A stretch of DNA of 64,000 nt from Hyphomicrobium sulfonivorans. Lineage in GTDB: Bacteria; Pseudomonadota; Alphaproteobacteria; Rhizobiales; Hyphomicrobiaceae. How positions within the stretch are numbered: position 1 is the first letter of the stretch; each line of letters opens with the position of its first letter. The notes under the pieces are model-generated. The model saw nothing but the letters and a program-made list of their open reading frames with translations, made no database searches and had not been told where the DNA came from. The stretch spans positions 434,001 to 498,000 of the forward strand of contig NZ_PZPO01000001.1 in the NCBI RefSeq assembly GCF_013306565.1, written 5' to 3'. Below are positions 34,701-42,890 of this stretch, one piece after another. The translations under genes were made by a program, and so were the position numbers.

Positions 34701-35177
34701 CTGAATGAAGCATTCGAAGCGGTGAACGCGCACTTCGGGCGGCTGTTCACAACGCTGTTTGGCGGCGGCGAAGCGCGGCTTGAAATGGTTGCTGGCGAAG
34801 ACCCGTTGCAAGGCGGCCTTGAGATCATAGCCAAGCCACCGGGCAAGAAGCCGGCAACGCTTTCGCTGCTTTCGGGTGGCGAACAGTCGCTCACCGCGAT
34901 GTCGCTGATCTTCGCCGTGTTCCTCACCAACCCGTCACCCATCTGCGTGCTGGACGAAGTGGATGCGCCGCTCGACGATGCCAACGTCGATCGCTTCTGC
35001 CGCCTGCTGGAGAACATGGCCGAGGAAACCGCAACGCGATTCCTCGTCATCACCCATCACCCGATGACGATGTCGCGTATGAGCCGTCTGTTCGGCGTCA
35101 CGATGGCGGAGAAGGGTATCTCGCAGCTCGTATCGGTCGATCTGCAAACCGCGCAGCGTTATCGCGAAGCAGGCTGA
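31716..35177 (+). CDS. smc: Chromosome segregation ATPase SMC
   Basis: A 1153-residue structural-maintenance-of-chromosomes protein, the usual length. The N-terminal head opens MKITRLRLLGFKSFVEPTEL with Walker A GPNGCGKSN (about 32-40). A long antiparallel coiled coil (about 170-500 and 650-990) is rich in Ala, Glu and Arg. The hinge is at about 510-640 (YPPIVDRLRVAAGYETALGAAL). The C-terminal head has the signature LLSGGEQSLTAMSLIFAVF and Walker B SPICVLDEVDAPLDD. With ScpA/ScpB, absent here, it would form the loop-extruding condensin. The ATG at 31716 is chosen because the protein family begins at MKI; an upstream GTG exists. Its last 19 bases overlap the convergent methyltransferase gene. 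Confidence 0.95.
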   Translation: MKITRLRLLGFKSFVEPTELVIEPGLTGVVGPNGCGKSNLLEALRWVMGETSHKSMRAAAMDDVIFAGTTGRPPRNSAEVTIFLDNSARLAPAEFNNSDHLEITRRIEREAGSAYRINGREARARDIKILFEDAATGARSPALVRQGQIAEIVNAKPEQRRRILEDAAGVAGLHSRRHEAELRLKAAEANLERLTDVLGQLNTQVEGLKRQARAARRYKEISDAIRRAEALLMHLTWVDAQTHVDTEETNLRNALALLGTATEEEARALAEEARIAETMNPLREEEARRAAAVGRLRIEQENLEQEAKRAADREQEMRARAEHFTADIAREEDVITEAREILANLAAELETLALDDVQAEETKDRAHERLEETQDNQRLAEARLADLTTKFAEQRAHRQTIEANLSERQGRIAKLRRQLDELHAQTQEITSRAPDAQKLQQITDAGKQLAEKIAKLEVQALAAEDHARALIVSNDAAREGGAAARLRLATLRAERETLVKLLIGTRQADYPPIVDRLRVAAGYETALGAALGDDLEAPAAEQAAVHWRNVPAAASDPALPASVKSLSAHVKAPPELDRRLRQTGIVDDVEQGRALQAKLKPGQRLVTRAGDLWRWDGFTAAAEGATPAAQRLAERNRLSSIELEEAEARTAVATAEAAERHASEALTAARTEEQRLRQLGREAQTMLAKTRDNLTAIERAARETESKLASVTGARSRAEEELALAQSLLAEAEQAAAGLAAADDLETPLAEAKTKAEARRMELADARSALANIERDRRMRANRRSAINVDRERWTARSAGADKQIEALKARLAEASAELETLANIPAAIDEKRGKLLTALSEAEAARQQAADAVAEADTSAKAAVLTLRAAQGAVAEAREGRARTEARLEAARTRRQDVSRQIREELDVAPENCLALAEPEPGAPLPELSQVERKLNSLRGDRERLGGVNLAADQELETLSAQTNTMETEKADIESAIAKLRGGIGQLNREAHKRLNEAFEAVNAHFGRLFTTLFGGGEARLEMVAGEDPLQGGLEIIAKPPGKKPATLSLLSGGEQSLTAMSLIFAVFLTNPSPICVLDEVDAPLDDANVDRFCRLLENMAEETATRFLVITHHPMTMSRMSRLFGVTMAEKGISQLVSVDLQTAQRYREAG

Positions 35178-35953
35178 TCCTTCGCTTCCTTTGCTTTTCT
35201 CTCATGCGGCGTCGAAACCTCGCGCCGTGCCGCCGGATTGGTGACGGTTGCGAGCTGCCTTGCCCGCCGGACCTTCTGCGGTTTGCCGCCGATCGGCGCC
35301 ATCAGCTCCTTGGCAACCTCAACGATCAGCACGCCGGAAAACGCAGGCGAAAGATTTGCGCCCACGCGCTCCCATGCCGTCGATGAGCGCAGCATGACAC
35401 GCCATCCGAACGGCGGGAAAAACAGCGCGCCATTGCAATCCATCGGCGTGAACATTGCGCCTTCCAGAAGCTGCGTCAGCTGCTGCCGGCTATAGGGTCG
35501 CCCGTGGCCGAACGGCGTTTTATCGAGACGTGCCCACACGCCACGGCGGTTCGGCACCACAAGTATCATCCGCCCTTCCGGTGCCAGCACGCGCCACATC
35601 TCGCGCAGCAGGTGTCGGGTGTGATCGGCCACCTCCAGGCAATGTACGCCCAGCAGGCGATCAACCGAACCATCCGCCAGCGGCAGTCGATTGTCGTCGA
35701 CAAGAACCGCTTGCGACGGCCCTTTTGTCGGCCAGCGCGCACATCCGCCCATGCTGTCGGGCACCAGCGATCCGAGATGGCTGACTTCACCGCGAAACGC
35801 GCCCAGAAACGGCGACGTGTAACCCAATCCCACCAGCGTCATGCCACTGAGGCCGCGCCAGCGCGCGCGGATGCGATGCGCCAGCATGCGGCGCACCGTC
35901 TGCCCCAGCGGCGTTGCATAAAAAGCCTGCAATTCGTCTGCGTGTGACTGCAC
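35159..35953 (-). CDS. Class I SAM-dependent methyltransferase
   Basis: A 264-residue methyltransferase of the Methyltransf_11 type. It starts ELQAFYATPLGQTVRRMLAHRIR, continues MTLVGLGYTSPFLGAFR (SAM loop, with a degenerate G-L-G-Y), then DDNRLPLADGSVDRLLGVHCLEVADHTRHLLREMWRVLAPEGRMILVVPNR, which is the usual post-I to motif III sequence. The tail is basic. The family group in Rhizobiales sits beside gloB, as here, but its substrate is unknown. The start is a GTG at 35953. The 3' end overlaps the smc stop on the opposite strand by 19 bases. It is divergent from gloB across about 150 bases. Confidence 0.85.
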   Translation of the reverse strand: MQSHADELQAFYATPLGQTVRRMLAHRIRARWRGLSGMTLVGLGYTSPFLGAFRGEVSHLGSLVPDSMGGCARWPTKGPSQAVLVDDNRLPLADGSVDRLLGVHCLEVADHTRHLLREMWRVLAPEGRMILVVPNRRGVWARLDKTPFGHGRPYSRQQLTQLLEGAMFTPMDCNGALFFPPFGWRVMLRSSTAWERVGANLSPAFSGVLIVEVAKELMAPIGGKPQKVRRARQLATVTNPAARREVSTPHERKAKEAKDQPASR

Positions 35954-36105
35954 CCGTATGTCCGTCCAGTTGCTTCAGCCGCCACTCTGACCGCTTCGCC
36001 CGCCAATTCAAGCCTTCGGCGCGATGACGTTGTCATACCTGCGCAGCACGGTTACCCTTTGCTTCATTCAATTTTCCATCAGAACTCGTCAGGGTGCCGC
36101 TCCGC

Positions 36106-36879
36106 ATGACACCGAAGCTCGAAATCGAGCAGTTTCCTTGTCTGTCCGACAATTATGGCGTGCTGATCCACGATGCCGATGCAGGTGTAACGGCCTCGAT
36201 CGATGCGCCCGACGCCGAAGAGGTGCTGGCGCAGCTGGCCGTCAAGGGCTGGAAGCTGACACACATATTCGTCACCCATCACCACAACGATCACACCGGC
36301 GGCATTCTGAAACTGAAGCAGGCGACAGGTTGCACAGTCAGCGGCCCGCGCGGTGAAGCCAATCGCATTCCCGGCATCGACAAAGCCGTCGGCGAAGGCG
36401 ACACGCTGCGCTTTGGCAATTTCGATATCGAGGTTCTGGAAACCCCCGGCCACACGATTGGCCACATCGCCTACTGGTTTCCGGCTGCGAAAGTGCTGTT
36501 TGCCGGTGATGCGCTATTTTCTCTCGGCGCCGGACGCATCTTTGAAGGCACGCCGAAAGGGATGTGGCAGTCGCTGCAGAAAATCATGCGTCTGCCGCCC
36601 GACACCCAAATTTACTGCGGTCACGAATACACCCAATCCAACGCGCGCTTTGCACTGGCGCTGGAACCCGACAATCAGGCGCTCATCAATTTCGCCGCTC
36701 GCGTCGAGCAGCTCCGCGATCACAATCTGCCAACGCTGCCGACACGGCTTGACCTCGAAATGGAAGCCAATCCGTTTCTGCGTCCGCATTCGGACGCGAT
36801 ACGATCGCTGCTGGGCTTGAAGGATGCAGCGGACTGGGAAGTGTTCGCGGCTGTGCGCGAACTGAAAAACAGAAGCTGA
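36106..36879 (+). CDS. gloB: Hydroxyacylglutathione hydrolase (glyoxalase II)
   Basis: A 257-residue binuclear metallohydrolase that splits S-lactoylglutathione to lactate and glutathione, completing methylglyoxal detoxification. The metal motif is THHHNDHTGG (about residues 55-64). A second ligand lies in ETPGHTIGHIAYWF, the bridging aspartate in VLFAGDALFSLGAGRIFEG, and the last histidine in IYCGHEYTQSNARFA. EMEANPFLR near the C-terminus matches the substrate-binding domain. The ATG at 36106 is used; a GTG four codons earlier is possible. The cupin gene starts five bases after its stop, so the two are surely cotranscribed. Confidence 0.95.
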   Translation: MTPKLEIEQFPCLSDNYGVLIHDADAGVTASIDAPDAEEVLAQLAVKGWKLTHIFVTHHHNDHTGGILKLKQATGCTVSGPRGEANRIPGIDKAVGEGDTLRFGNFDIEVLETPGHTIGHIAYWFPAAKVLFAGDALFSLGAGRIFEGTPKGMWQSLQKIMRLPPDTQIYCGHEYTQSNARFALALEPDNQALINFAARVEQLRDHNLPTLPTRLDLEMEANPFLRPHSDAIRSLLGLKDAADWEVFAAVRELKNRS

Positions 36880-36883
36880 CACA

Positions 36884-37333
36884 ATGAGCGAACTCTCCGC
36901 CGCCGACATCATCCGGATGCTCGATCTGAAGCCGCATCCCGAAGGCGGCCATTTCCGCGAAACCTTTCGCGACGAAAACACTATCGCGACCGACGACGGC
37001 GGAGCGCGCGCCGCATCGACAGCGATTTATTTTCTGCTGGGCCAGGGCGAGGTATCGCACTGGCATCGCGTTGACGCGGTGGAAATCTGGCATTGGCATG
37101 CCGGCGCCCCACTGCAGCTCTCCATCGCGCCGCCGGATGGAACGATCACCGATCTGATTGTCGGTTCCGATCTCGTCGAAGGAGAGCGCCCGCAAGGCAT
37201 TGTTCCGCCGGGATACTGGCAGAGTGCGCGCAGTCTGGGCGCTTGGACGCTGGTTAGCTGCACGGTAGCGCCGGGATTTCTGTTCGAGAAGTTTGAACTC
37301 GGGCCGCCGGATTTTTCACCGCCACGCACGTGA
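36884..37333 (+). CDS. Cupin_5 (DUF985) domain protein
   Basis: A 149-residue single-domain cupin. It starts SAADIIRMLDLKPHPEGGHFRETFRD, the signature of the DUF985/Cupin_5 group. The metal-binding first cupin motif appears as SHWHRVDAVEIWHWHAGAP, and the barrel closes with GAWTLVSCTVAPGFLFEKFEL. Related structures bind a metal or small sugar-like ligand, but no reaction is established. It follows gloB by five bases, so it is translated from the same message. A role in carbonyl stress is only implied by the pairing. A 235-base gap without a recognisable gene follows before the NYN protein. Confidence 0.88.
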   Translation: MSELSAADIIRMLDLKPHPEGGHFRETFRDENTIATDDGGARAASTAIYFLLGQGEVSHWHRVDAVEIWHWHAGAPLQLSIAPPDGTITDLIVGSDLVEGERPQGIVPPGYWQSARSLGAWTLVSCTVAPGFLFEKFELGPPDFSPPRT

Positions 37334-37568
37334 CCAAACATTGAACTGCACGGCGCGCCAGCTTGTGGCCATCCAGACAGCCCTTATGTTGCATCGAAAC
37401 ATCAGAATCGCGTTTTCCACCGCTAACGACCAACGCTGATCATCTCTAACCCACCGTTCGCACACAGTTTTCCAGCCTTGTTGGCTGTCAGACGGTTGCC
37501 GCGCATATGCGACTCACCAAATGGTTCTCGCAACGTGATTGCTACGGCCATGCGGGGGGATGTGGGTT

Positions 37569-39488
37569 ATGAAACGCGAGTCGTCAGGGCCAATTCTGAC
37601 AGCGGTGTTTGTCGACTACGACAACGTCTATCTGTCGTTGAAGCGCAAGAGTGAGGACGCTGCGAAGCGGTTCTCCAAGGATGCTGGCGCGTGGCTCAAA
37701 GAGATCATCAACGGATCTCTGATGACGGCGACCAACGCGCCGAAGGCCGATGCTGAGCGGCGTCTGGTTATTTGCCGCTGCTACGGCAATCCGGTTCCCC
37801 GCCGCAATCAGAACGACAACTCCACCGACATGAGCTCGTTCCCGTTCGTGCGCCATCACTTCCTGCGCGCCGGGTTCGAAGTGGTCGACTGCCCACCGCT
37901 GACTGCCCAGCTCAAGAATTCGGCCGACATCCGCATGGTCATGGATGTGCGCGATATCCTCACGCACGACACCCGCTTCGACGAGTTCGTTATCCTCTCC
38001 GCCGATGCCGACTTCACGCCCGTTCTGCACCGTCTGCGTTCCCACGCACGCCGCACGGTGATCTATTCGAACGATCACACCGCTGCGCCCTACACCGCCA
38101 TCTGCGATGCTGAAATCCGCGAAGCCAATTTCCTGGCGCTGCTGACGGATGGCAGCAACAAGATTGCCGACCAGTCGGAAGCGCAGCAGCGTAGCGGTCA
38201 GCAGCAGGCGCTGCCGAGCGCAGCTTCCATCGAAGCCGTGCGCAAGGAAATCCTGACCGAAGTTGCAAACATCGTGCGCACGGCCGACCAGCCGGTGCCG
38301 CTTGAAGCGCTCGCCGACCGCTGTGTGCGCGTTCTTGGGCACGAAAAGACCGCAGGTTCGGCATGGGGTGGCACCGGAAGCTTCCGCGACCTGCTTTTGC
38401 GCGGTCTGCCGGAAGATATCCGGCTCACGGCCCAGCCGCCGTACTTTGTCTACGACGCCAACCGCGCGGCGCAGGCGAGTGCTCCGCGCATTGAAAACCG
38501 CGTGATGGAGCAGCCGCGCGCTGAGATGCAGCCCCGCGCAGAAATGCCGGTGCCGGCACAGCAGCCGCGCATGGACGCGCGCGTGGCACCACGGGCCGAG
38601 ATGCCCGTTGCCGATCCCTCGCGCGCTGAAGGGTTGATGTCACAGCGTTCGCTGGCGCCTTTCTTTGGCCCACAGCAATCCAATCCCAATCACCGGCAAA
38701 TCGCTGCACCCAACGATTACCCCAATCCGATGGAGCAGCATCAGCCGATGACCCCGGCTCAGCCCGAGACCCTCACGGGCCAGCCGGGGGCGTTCCGCCA
38801 GCCGCTGCAGCCCCAGCACGTGCCTCAGCCGCAGCAGGCCCCTGCACAGCATGCGCCGATGTCGCCGCGGACCGCACAGGGTGCTGCTTCGATCCAGCAG
38901 TCGATCGCTCGCATTCACGAGGCCAGCCAGGCCCCGACGCTGTCACCGCAGGACTACCGCACGCTGTTTGATGTGATGGCGCAGGAAATTTCTGCCAATG
39001 GTCTGGCAGGTCAGCAAACGCTGGCGAACATCGTGAAGCGCGCTGAGAGCGTTGGCATCGGCGTGCGCCGTGATGACGTCCGCTTTGTTCTCGATGTGGT
39101 GAGCGAGGCTGATCCCTGGTTCGATCAGGGTGCATCGCCCAGCCTGTTTGCATCACGGTTCCGCAACTTCGTCGTCGCGCGTTGCCGTGGACAGGGGCTC
39201 AATCTTTCCGCTGACGAGTTGGATCTCATCGAAGCATGGTTTGCTGCACCCGTGGCAGCAGCCCAGCCGCAGCAGCGTCAGCGCGCTCCGCAACAGCAGG
39301 ATGGCTACGCGCCGACGTGGCAGCAGCAGCCCGGCATGGCCCAGCCATCGCAGACAGGCATGATGGATCCGTCAGGCCAGCAGGGCGACCCAAACCAGCG
39401 TTGGTGGGGCAATGAAGATACCGGACAGGCGACCGGAACGGGTGGAGACGACTTCCCTCGCATCATCCGTACCCGTCTGCGCGGATAA
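37569..39488 (+). CDS. NYN-domain (PIN-like nuclease) protein with LOTUS-like region and Gln/Pro-rich linker
   Basis: A 639-residue protein. Residues about 8-175 are a NYN domain (LabA/Limkain-type PIN-like RNase). It has acidic residues in AVFVDYDNVYLSLK, IRMVMDVRDILTHD and VILSADADFTPVLHRL, and ends EIREANFLALL. Residues about 215-295 (SIEAVRKEILTEVANIVRTADQPV to IRLTAQPPYFVYD) look like a LOTUS/OST-HTH RNA-binding fold. Residues 300-455 are disordered and rich in Gln, Pro, Met and Ala. A further helical domain (about 460-555) and a Q-rich tail follow. Known NYN-LOTUS proteins act on RNA. The ATG at 37569 follows a purine-rich GCGGGGGG stretch. A terminator follows directly, so it is monocistronic. 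Confidence 0.85.
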   Translation: MKRESSGPILTAVFVDYDNVYLSLKRKSEDAAKRFSKDAGAWLKEIINGSLMTATNAPKADAERRLVICRCYGNPVPRRNQNDNSTDMSSFPFVRHHFLRAGFEVVDCPPLTAQLKNSADIRMVMDVRDILTHDTRFDEFVILSADADFTPVLHRLRSHARRTVIYSNDHTAAPYTAICDAEIREANFLALLTDGSNKIADQSEAQQRSGQQQALPSAASIEAVRKEILTEVANIVRTADQPVPLEALADRCVRVLGHEKTAGSAWGGTGSFRDLLLRGLPEDIRLTAQPPYFVYDANRAAQASAPRIENRVMEQPRAEMQPRAEMPVPAQQPRMDARVAPRAEMPVADPSRAEGLMSQRSLAPFFGPQQSNPNHRQIAAPNDYPNPMEQHQPMTPAQPETLTGQPGAFRQPLQPQHVPQPQQAPAQHAPMSPRTAQGAASIQQSIARIHEASQAPTLSPQDYRTLFDVMAQEISANGLAGQQTLANIVKRAESVGIGVRRDDVRFVLDVVSEADPWFDQGASPSLFASRFRNFVVARCRGQGLNLSADELDLIEAWFAAPVAAAQPQQRQRAPQQQDGYAPTWQQQPGMAQPSQTGMMDPSGQQGDPNQRWWGNEDTGQATGTGGDDFPRIIRTRLRG

Positions 39489-39515
39489 GAGACGCATAAA
39501 CTTCAAGATCACTTC

Positions 39516-39547
39516 AACGGTCGGGGCTTCCCCGGCCGTTTTCTTTT
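39516..39547 (+). terminator. Rho-independent terminator after the NYN gene
   Basis: AACGGTCGGGG and CCCCGGCCGTT (39516-39540) form an 11-pair stem with a three-base loop CTT and one T-G pair, followed by TTCTTTT. It lies 28 bases past the stop codon. Confidence 0.85.
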
Positions 39548-39694
39548 GGGCTGCGGGCATCGGCGCATTCAAGCACTCCGAAAACGTCGCCGCCCCTGCG
39601 CCTGAGTGCACGCCACACTAAACACAACTGGCCAAAAAAAATGGCCGGACAGAAGCCCGGCCATTTCCAAAAACAGATCTTGGCTGCTGGCTTG

Positions 39695-39791
39695 GAGCCT
39701 TTCAGCGTTTCGTTGAATCGCCGAAAGGCTCTAGCTGTTTGTTTGGTCGTGCTTCTTGTCGGAAAACCGGTTCCCACTTTTCCGGAAGCAC
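39695..39791. repeat. Bimodular palindromic dispersed repeat, copy B
   Basis: Module 1 pairs GAGCCTTTC (39695-39703) with GAAAGGCTC (39723-39731). Module 2 pairs GTGCTTC (39749-39755) with GAAGCAC (39785-39791) and has CGGAAAA/TTTTCCG inside. Module 2 is identical to that of copy A at 3264-3306. The element ends exactly at the phaB stop codon and could also serve to end the phaB transcript. Confidence 0.85.
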
Positions 39792-40520
39792 TTAGGTAGC
39801 CATGTAGTGGCCGCCGTTGATGTCGAAGCAGGCACCGGTGATGAAGCCGGCGCTGTCGGCAGCAAGGAACACCACGGCGCGCGCGATTTCGTCGGCTTCG
39901 CCCAGACGGCCGGCCGGAATCTGCGGAATGATCTTGGTGTCGAGCACTTCCTTCGGCACCGCTGCAACCATCTCAGTGGCGATGTAGCCCGGAGCGATGG
40001 TGTTGACGGTGATGCCCTTGGCAGCGCTCTCCGCGGCCAGAGCCTTCGTGAAGCCGTGTGCACCAGCCTTGGCGGCCGAATAGTTCGTCTGGCCCATCTG
40101 ACCCTTGCGGCCGTTGATGGACGAAACGTTGATGATGCGGCCGAAGTTGCGCGCGCGCATGCCGTCGATCACCGGACGCGACATGTTGAACAGGCTGTCG
40201 AGATCGACGTTGATGACCTCGTTCCACTGCTCCTTCGTCATGCGGTGAAGCATGGCGTCGCGCGTGATGCCGGCGTTGTTGACGAGAATGTCAACCGGGC
40301 CAACTTCCTTCGTCACCTGCTCGATACCAGCGGCGCAGGCGTCATAGTCGCCAACGTTCCACTTGAAAACAGGAATGCCGGTTTCGGCCTGGAACTGCTG
40401 CGCGGCGGCGTCATTGCCAGCATAGTTGGCGGCGACGCGGTAGCCCGCATTCTTCAGGGCGACGGAAATTGCGTGGCCAATACCACGCGTACCACCCGTC
40501 ACCAGGGCAACACGAGCCAT
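39792..40520 (-). CDS. phaB: Acetoacetyl-CoA reductase (NADPH)
   Basis: A 242-residue short-chain dehydrogenase that reduces acetoacetyl-CoA to (R)-3-hydroxybutyryl-CoA, the monomer for polyhydroxybutyrate. The cofactor loop is GGTRGIGHAIS (about 9-19). NNAGITRDAMLHRMTKEQWNEVINVDL is the classic PhaB segment. The catalytic Ser-Tyr-Lys is in SSINGRKGQMGQTNYSAAKAG, and APGYIATEMV is the substrate loop. The length is the family norm. GGGAGGT lies six bases upstream of the ATG. It is downstream of phaA on the same strand, but a terminator between them suggests that it has its own promoter in 40521-40578 or is fed by read-through. Confidence 0.96.
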   Translation of the reverse strand: MARVALVTGGTRGIGHAISVALKNAGYRVAANYAGNDAAAQQFQAETGIPVFKWNVGDYDACAAGIEQVTKEVGPVDILVNNAGITRDAMLHRMTKEQWNEVINVDLDSLFNMSRPVIDGMRARNFGRIINVSSINGRKGQMGQTNYSAAKAGAHGFTKALAAESAAKGITVNTIAPGYIATEMVAAVPKEVLDTKIIPQIPAGRLGEADEIARAVVFLAADSAGFITGACFDINGGHYMAT

Positions 40521-40578
40521 GAAGAACCTCCCTCGATTGGTCTCTTGATTTGGATAATGACGATTTCAGTGATGCGAT

Positions 40579-40620
40579 AAAAAACGGGGCCCGACGCTAA
40601 GCGTCAAAGCCCCGTTCTTT
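40579..40620 (-). terminator. Rho-independent terminator after phaA
   Basis: Read on the minus strand, AACGGGGC (40616-40609) pairs with GCCCCGTT (40590-40583) around an inner GACGCTTAGCGTC hairpin, and a run of T follows. It starts eight bases after the phaA stop. Confidence 0.85.
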
Positions 40621-40623
40621 AAA

Positions 40624-41811
40624 TCAGTCGCGTGCAACGCACATGGCGATACCCATGCCGCCGCCGATGCAAAGCGTGGCAAGGCCCTTCTTGGCGCCGC
40701 GACGCTTCATTTCATGCACCAGCGTGGTCAGCACGCGGGCGCCGGAAGCACCGATCGGATGACCGATGGCAATCGCGCCGCCATTGACGTTGACCTTGTC
40801 CGTGTCCCAGCCAACGCCCTTGTTGACTGCGCAGGCCTGCGCAGCGAACGCTTCGTTGGCTTCGACGAGGTCGAGATCCTTGGCATCCCAACCGGCCTTC
40901 TCCAGAGCCTTCTTGGAAGCCGGGATCGGGCCCGTGCCCATGATCGACGGATCAACGCCGGCCTGCGCCCACGAAACGATGCGTGCGAGCGGCTCGATAC
41001 CGCGCTTCTTGGCTTCGGCGGCAGTCATCAGCACCAGCGCAGCGGCACCGTCGTTGATGCCCGATGCGTTACCGGCGGTGACAGTACCAGCCTTGTCGAA
41101 AGCCGGACGCAGCTTCGCAACGCTATCCAGCGTGGCGCCGTCGCGAATGTACTCGTCCTCTTCGACGATGACGTCGCCCTTGCGGCCCTTGACGGTGACG
41201 CCGACGATTTCATCCTTGAACTTGCCGGCCTTCTTCGCGGCTTCAGCCTTGTTCTGCGAAGCGACGGCGAAGTTGTCCTGATCTTCGCGCGAGATCTGCC
41301 ACTGGCGAGCAACGTTCTCGGCGGTGGTGCCCATGTGGTAGTTATTGAACGCGTCCCACAGGCCGTCCTTGATCATCGTGTCGACGAACTTGACGTCGCC
41401 CATCTTGGTGCCGTTGCGCATGTGAGAAGCATGCACCGACTGGCTCATGTTCTCCTGACCGCCTGCAACGACGATGCTGGCATCGCCTGCAAGGATCTGC
41501 TGGGCACCGAGGGCGACAGCGCGCAGGCCCGAGCCGCAAACCTGATTGACCGTGAAGGCCGGGCTGTCGACCGGGATACCGGCGCCAATCGAAGCCTGAC
41601 GGGCCGGGTTCTGGCCCTGGGCGCCGGTCAGCACCTGGCCGAGGATCACTTCCGACACGTCACCCGGCTCAACCTTGGCCCGCTCGAGCGCGGCCTTGAT
41701 CGCGATCGTGCCGAGGTCATGGCCGGCCACAGTCGCGAGGGAACCATTGAATGAGCCAACTGGAGTGCGCGCCGCGCTCGCAATGACGATGGTTGTATTG
41801 TCGTCGCTCAT
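40624..41811 (-). CDS. phaA: Acetyl-CoA acetyltransferase (beta-ketothiolase)
   Basis: A 395-residue biosynthetic thiolase that condenses two acetyl-CoA to acetoacetyl-CoA, the first step of polyhydroxybutyrate synthesis. All catalytic motifs are intact: the nucleophilic Cys in [11 protein letters not shown] (about 91), [13 protein letters not shown], the His in [11 protein letters not shown] (about 351), and the acid-base Cys in [11 protein letters not shown] (about 381). This contrasts with the divergent thiolase at 52536. The ATG at 41811 has GGAG ten bases upstream; the longer frame adds an unsupported leader. It is divergent from phaR across about 240 bases, a region where PhaR control would be expected. 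phaC is not in the window. Confidence 0.96.
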   Translation of the reverse strand: MSDDNTTIVIASAARTPVGSFNGSLATVAGHDLGTIAIKAALERAKVEPGDVSEVILGQVLTGAQGQNPARQASIGAGIPVDSPAFTVNQVCGSGLRAVALGAQQILAGDASIVVAGGQENMSQSVHASHMRNGTKMGDVKFVDTMIKDGLWDAFNNYHMGTTAENVARQWQISREDQDNFAVASQNKAEAAKKAGKFKDEIVGVTVKGRKGDVIVEEDEYIRDGATLDSVAKLRPAFDKAGTVTAGNASGINDGAAALVLMTAAEAKKRGIEPLARIVSWAQAGVDPSIMGTGPIPASKKALEKAGWDAKDLDLVEANEAFAAQACAVNKGVGWDTDKVNVNGGAIAIGHPIGASGARVLTTLVHEMKRRGAKKGLATLCIGGGMGIAMCVARD

Positions 41812-42055
41812 TCGGGAAGGCTCCTTTTGTGAAGAATGTGGAGTTTGCGAATTGGGGCGCCACGCCCAAGGCGGGCAGCACCCGTTAAAACTGGGGGCCG
41901 GCCCGGCCGTGGCGTAAACCACGAATTACCAAAGCTTAGGCTTGCCGCCAGCTAATGCGCCATCTGGCTGCAACGGTCAACACAAACGGCTGGCCCATGC
42001 GGTCCGGGGTGTGTTACGCTGCCGCGGTGCAAAATACGTCTGGCGGCTCTCAGGA

Positions 42056-42721
42056 ATGTTGAACAAACCCGACCCCTCTGCCGAAAAGAAAGAAGCGGTT
42101 GTCATAAAGAAATATGCCAACCGCCGGCTCTACAATACAGAAACGAGCACCTACGTGACGCTCGAGGATCTGGCTGCGATGGTTCGATCCGACCGCGACT
42201 TCGTCGTTTACGACGCCAAGTCCGGCGACGATCTCACGCACTCCGTCCTGACACAGATCATCGTTGAGCAGGAGAACCGCGTCGGCGGTCAGACCCTGCT
42301 TCCCGTGCCGTTCCTGCGTCAGCTCATTCGTTTCTATGACGACAGCATCGGTCGGATGGTGCCGGGATATCTCCAGTTCAGCATGGAGAATCTGGTCAAG
42401 GATCAGGAGAAGCTGCGCTCGCAGTTCACTTCCGCATTCTCCAATCCGACAGCTGCATTCGAGGTTTATCAGGACCTCGCGCGCAAGAACATGCAGATGT
42501 TCGAGCAGGCGGTCTCGATGTGGAGCAATCCATTCACGCAGGGCATGCCCGGCGCGCCCAAGCCTCCGGGTGCGCAGCCACCACAGGCACGGCCCCAGCC
42601 TGCTCCAGCTCCCGCCGCAGCAAAAACATCGGCGGAGTCCGGCTCTGATATTGACGACCTGAAGGCACAGCTCGCCAGCATGCAGCAGAAGCTGGACAAG
42701 CTTTCGCAGGATCGCGACTAG
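42056..42721 (+). CDS. phaR: Polyhydroxyalkanoate synthesis repressor PhaR
   Basis: A 221-residue DNA- and granule-binding regulator. Residues about 15-80 are the PHB/PHA accumulation DNA-binding domain (VVIKKYANRRLYNTETSTYVTLEDLAAMVR, then DFVVYDAKSGDDLTHSVL). A second conserved block (LLPVPFLRQLIRFYDDSIGRMVPGYLQFSMENL) is the PHB_acc region. The C-terminus is a Pro/Ala/Gln linker plus a short coiled coil. Known PhaR represses phasin and PHB genes until it is titrated by nascent granules. The ATG at 42056 matches the family start, but the AGGA before it is very close, so initiation may be weak or leaderless-like. It is divergent from phaA, which it probably controls. Confidence 0.93.
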   Translation: MLNKPDPSAEKKEAVVIKKYANRRLYNTETSTYVTLEDLAAMVRSDRDFVVYDAKSGDDLTHSVLTQIIVEQENRVGGQTLLPVPFLRQLIRFYDDSIGRMVPGYLQFSMENLVKDQEKLRSQFTSAFSNPTAAFEVYQDLARKNMQMFEQAVSMWSNPFTQGMPGAPKPPGAQPPQARPQPAPAPAAAKTSAESGSDIDDLKAQLASMQQKLDKLSQDRD

Positions 42722-42789
42722 CGCCTAAAACAGCGCATTTCCGGCGCTGCTGCGGCGTTAGCTTCCTGCTGATCAGCACATCTCGACAC

Positions 42790-42830
42790 AAAGAAAAACC
42801 CCGCTGGCCAGGCCCGCGGGGTTTTTCTTT
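42790..42830. terminator. Bidirectional Rho-independent terminator after phaR
   Basis: A 15-pair stem, AAAGAAAAACCCCGC (42790-42804) with GCGGGGTTTTTCTTT (42816-42830), has A run and T run paired at its foot. It therefore works for phaR on one strand and for the convergent membrane protein gene on the other. Confidence 0.9.
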
Positions 42831-42890
42831 ATTTGCAGCGTTGCAGTTCGTGCGCTCGCTGAATGATTGGCGTTCGCACGTCAGCCAGCG

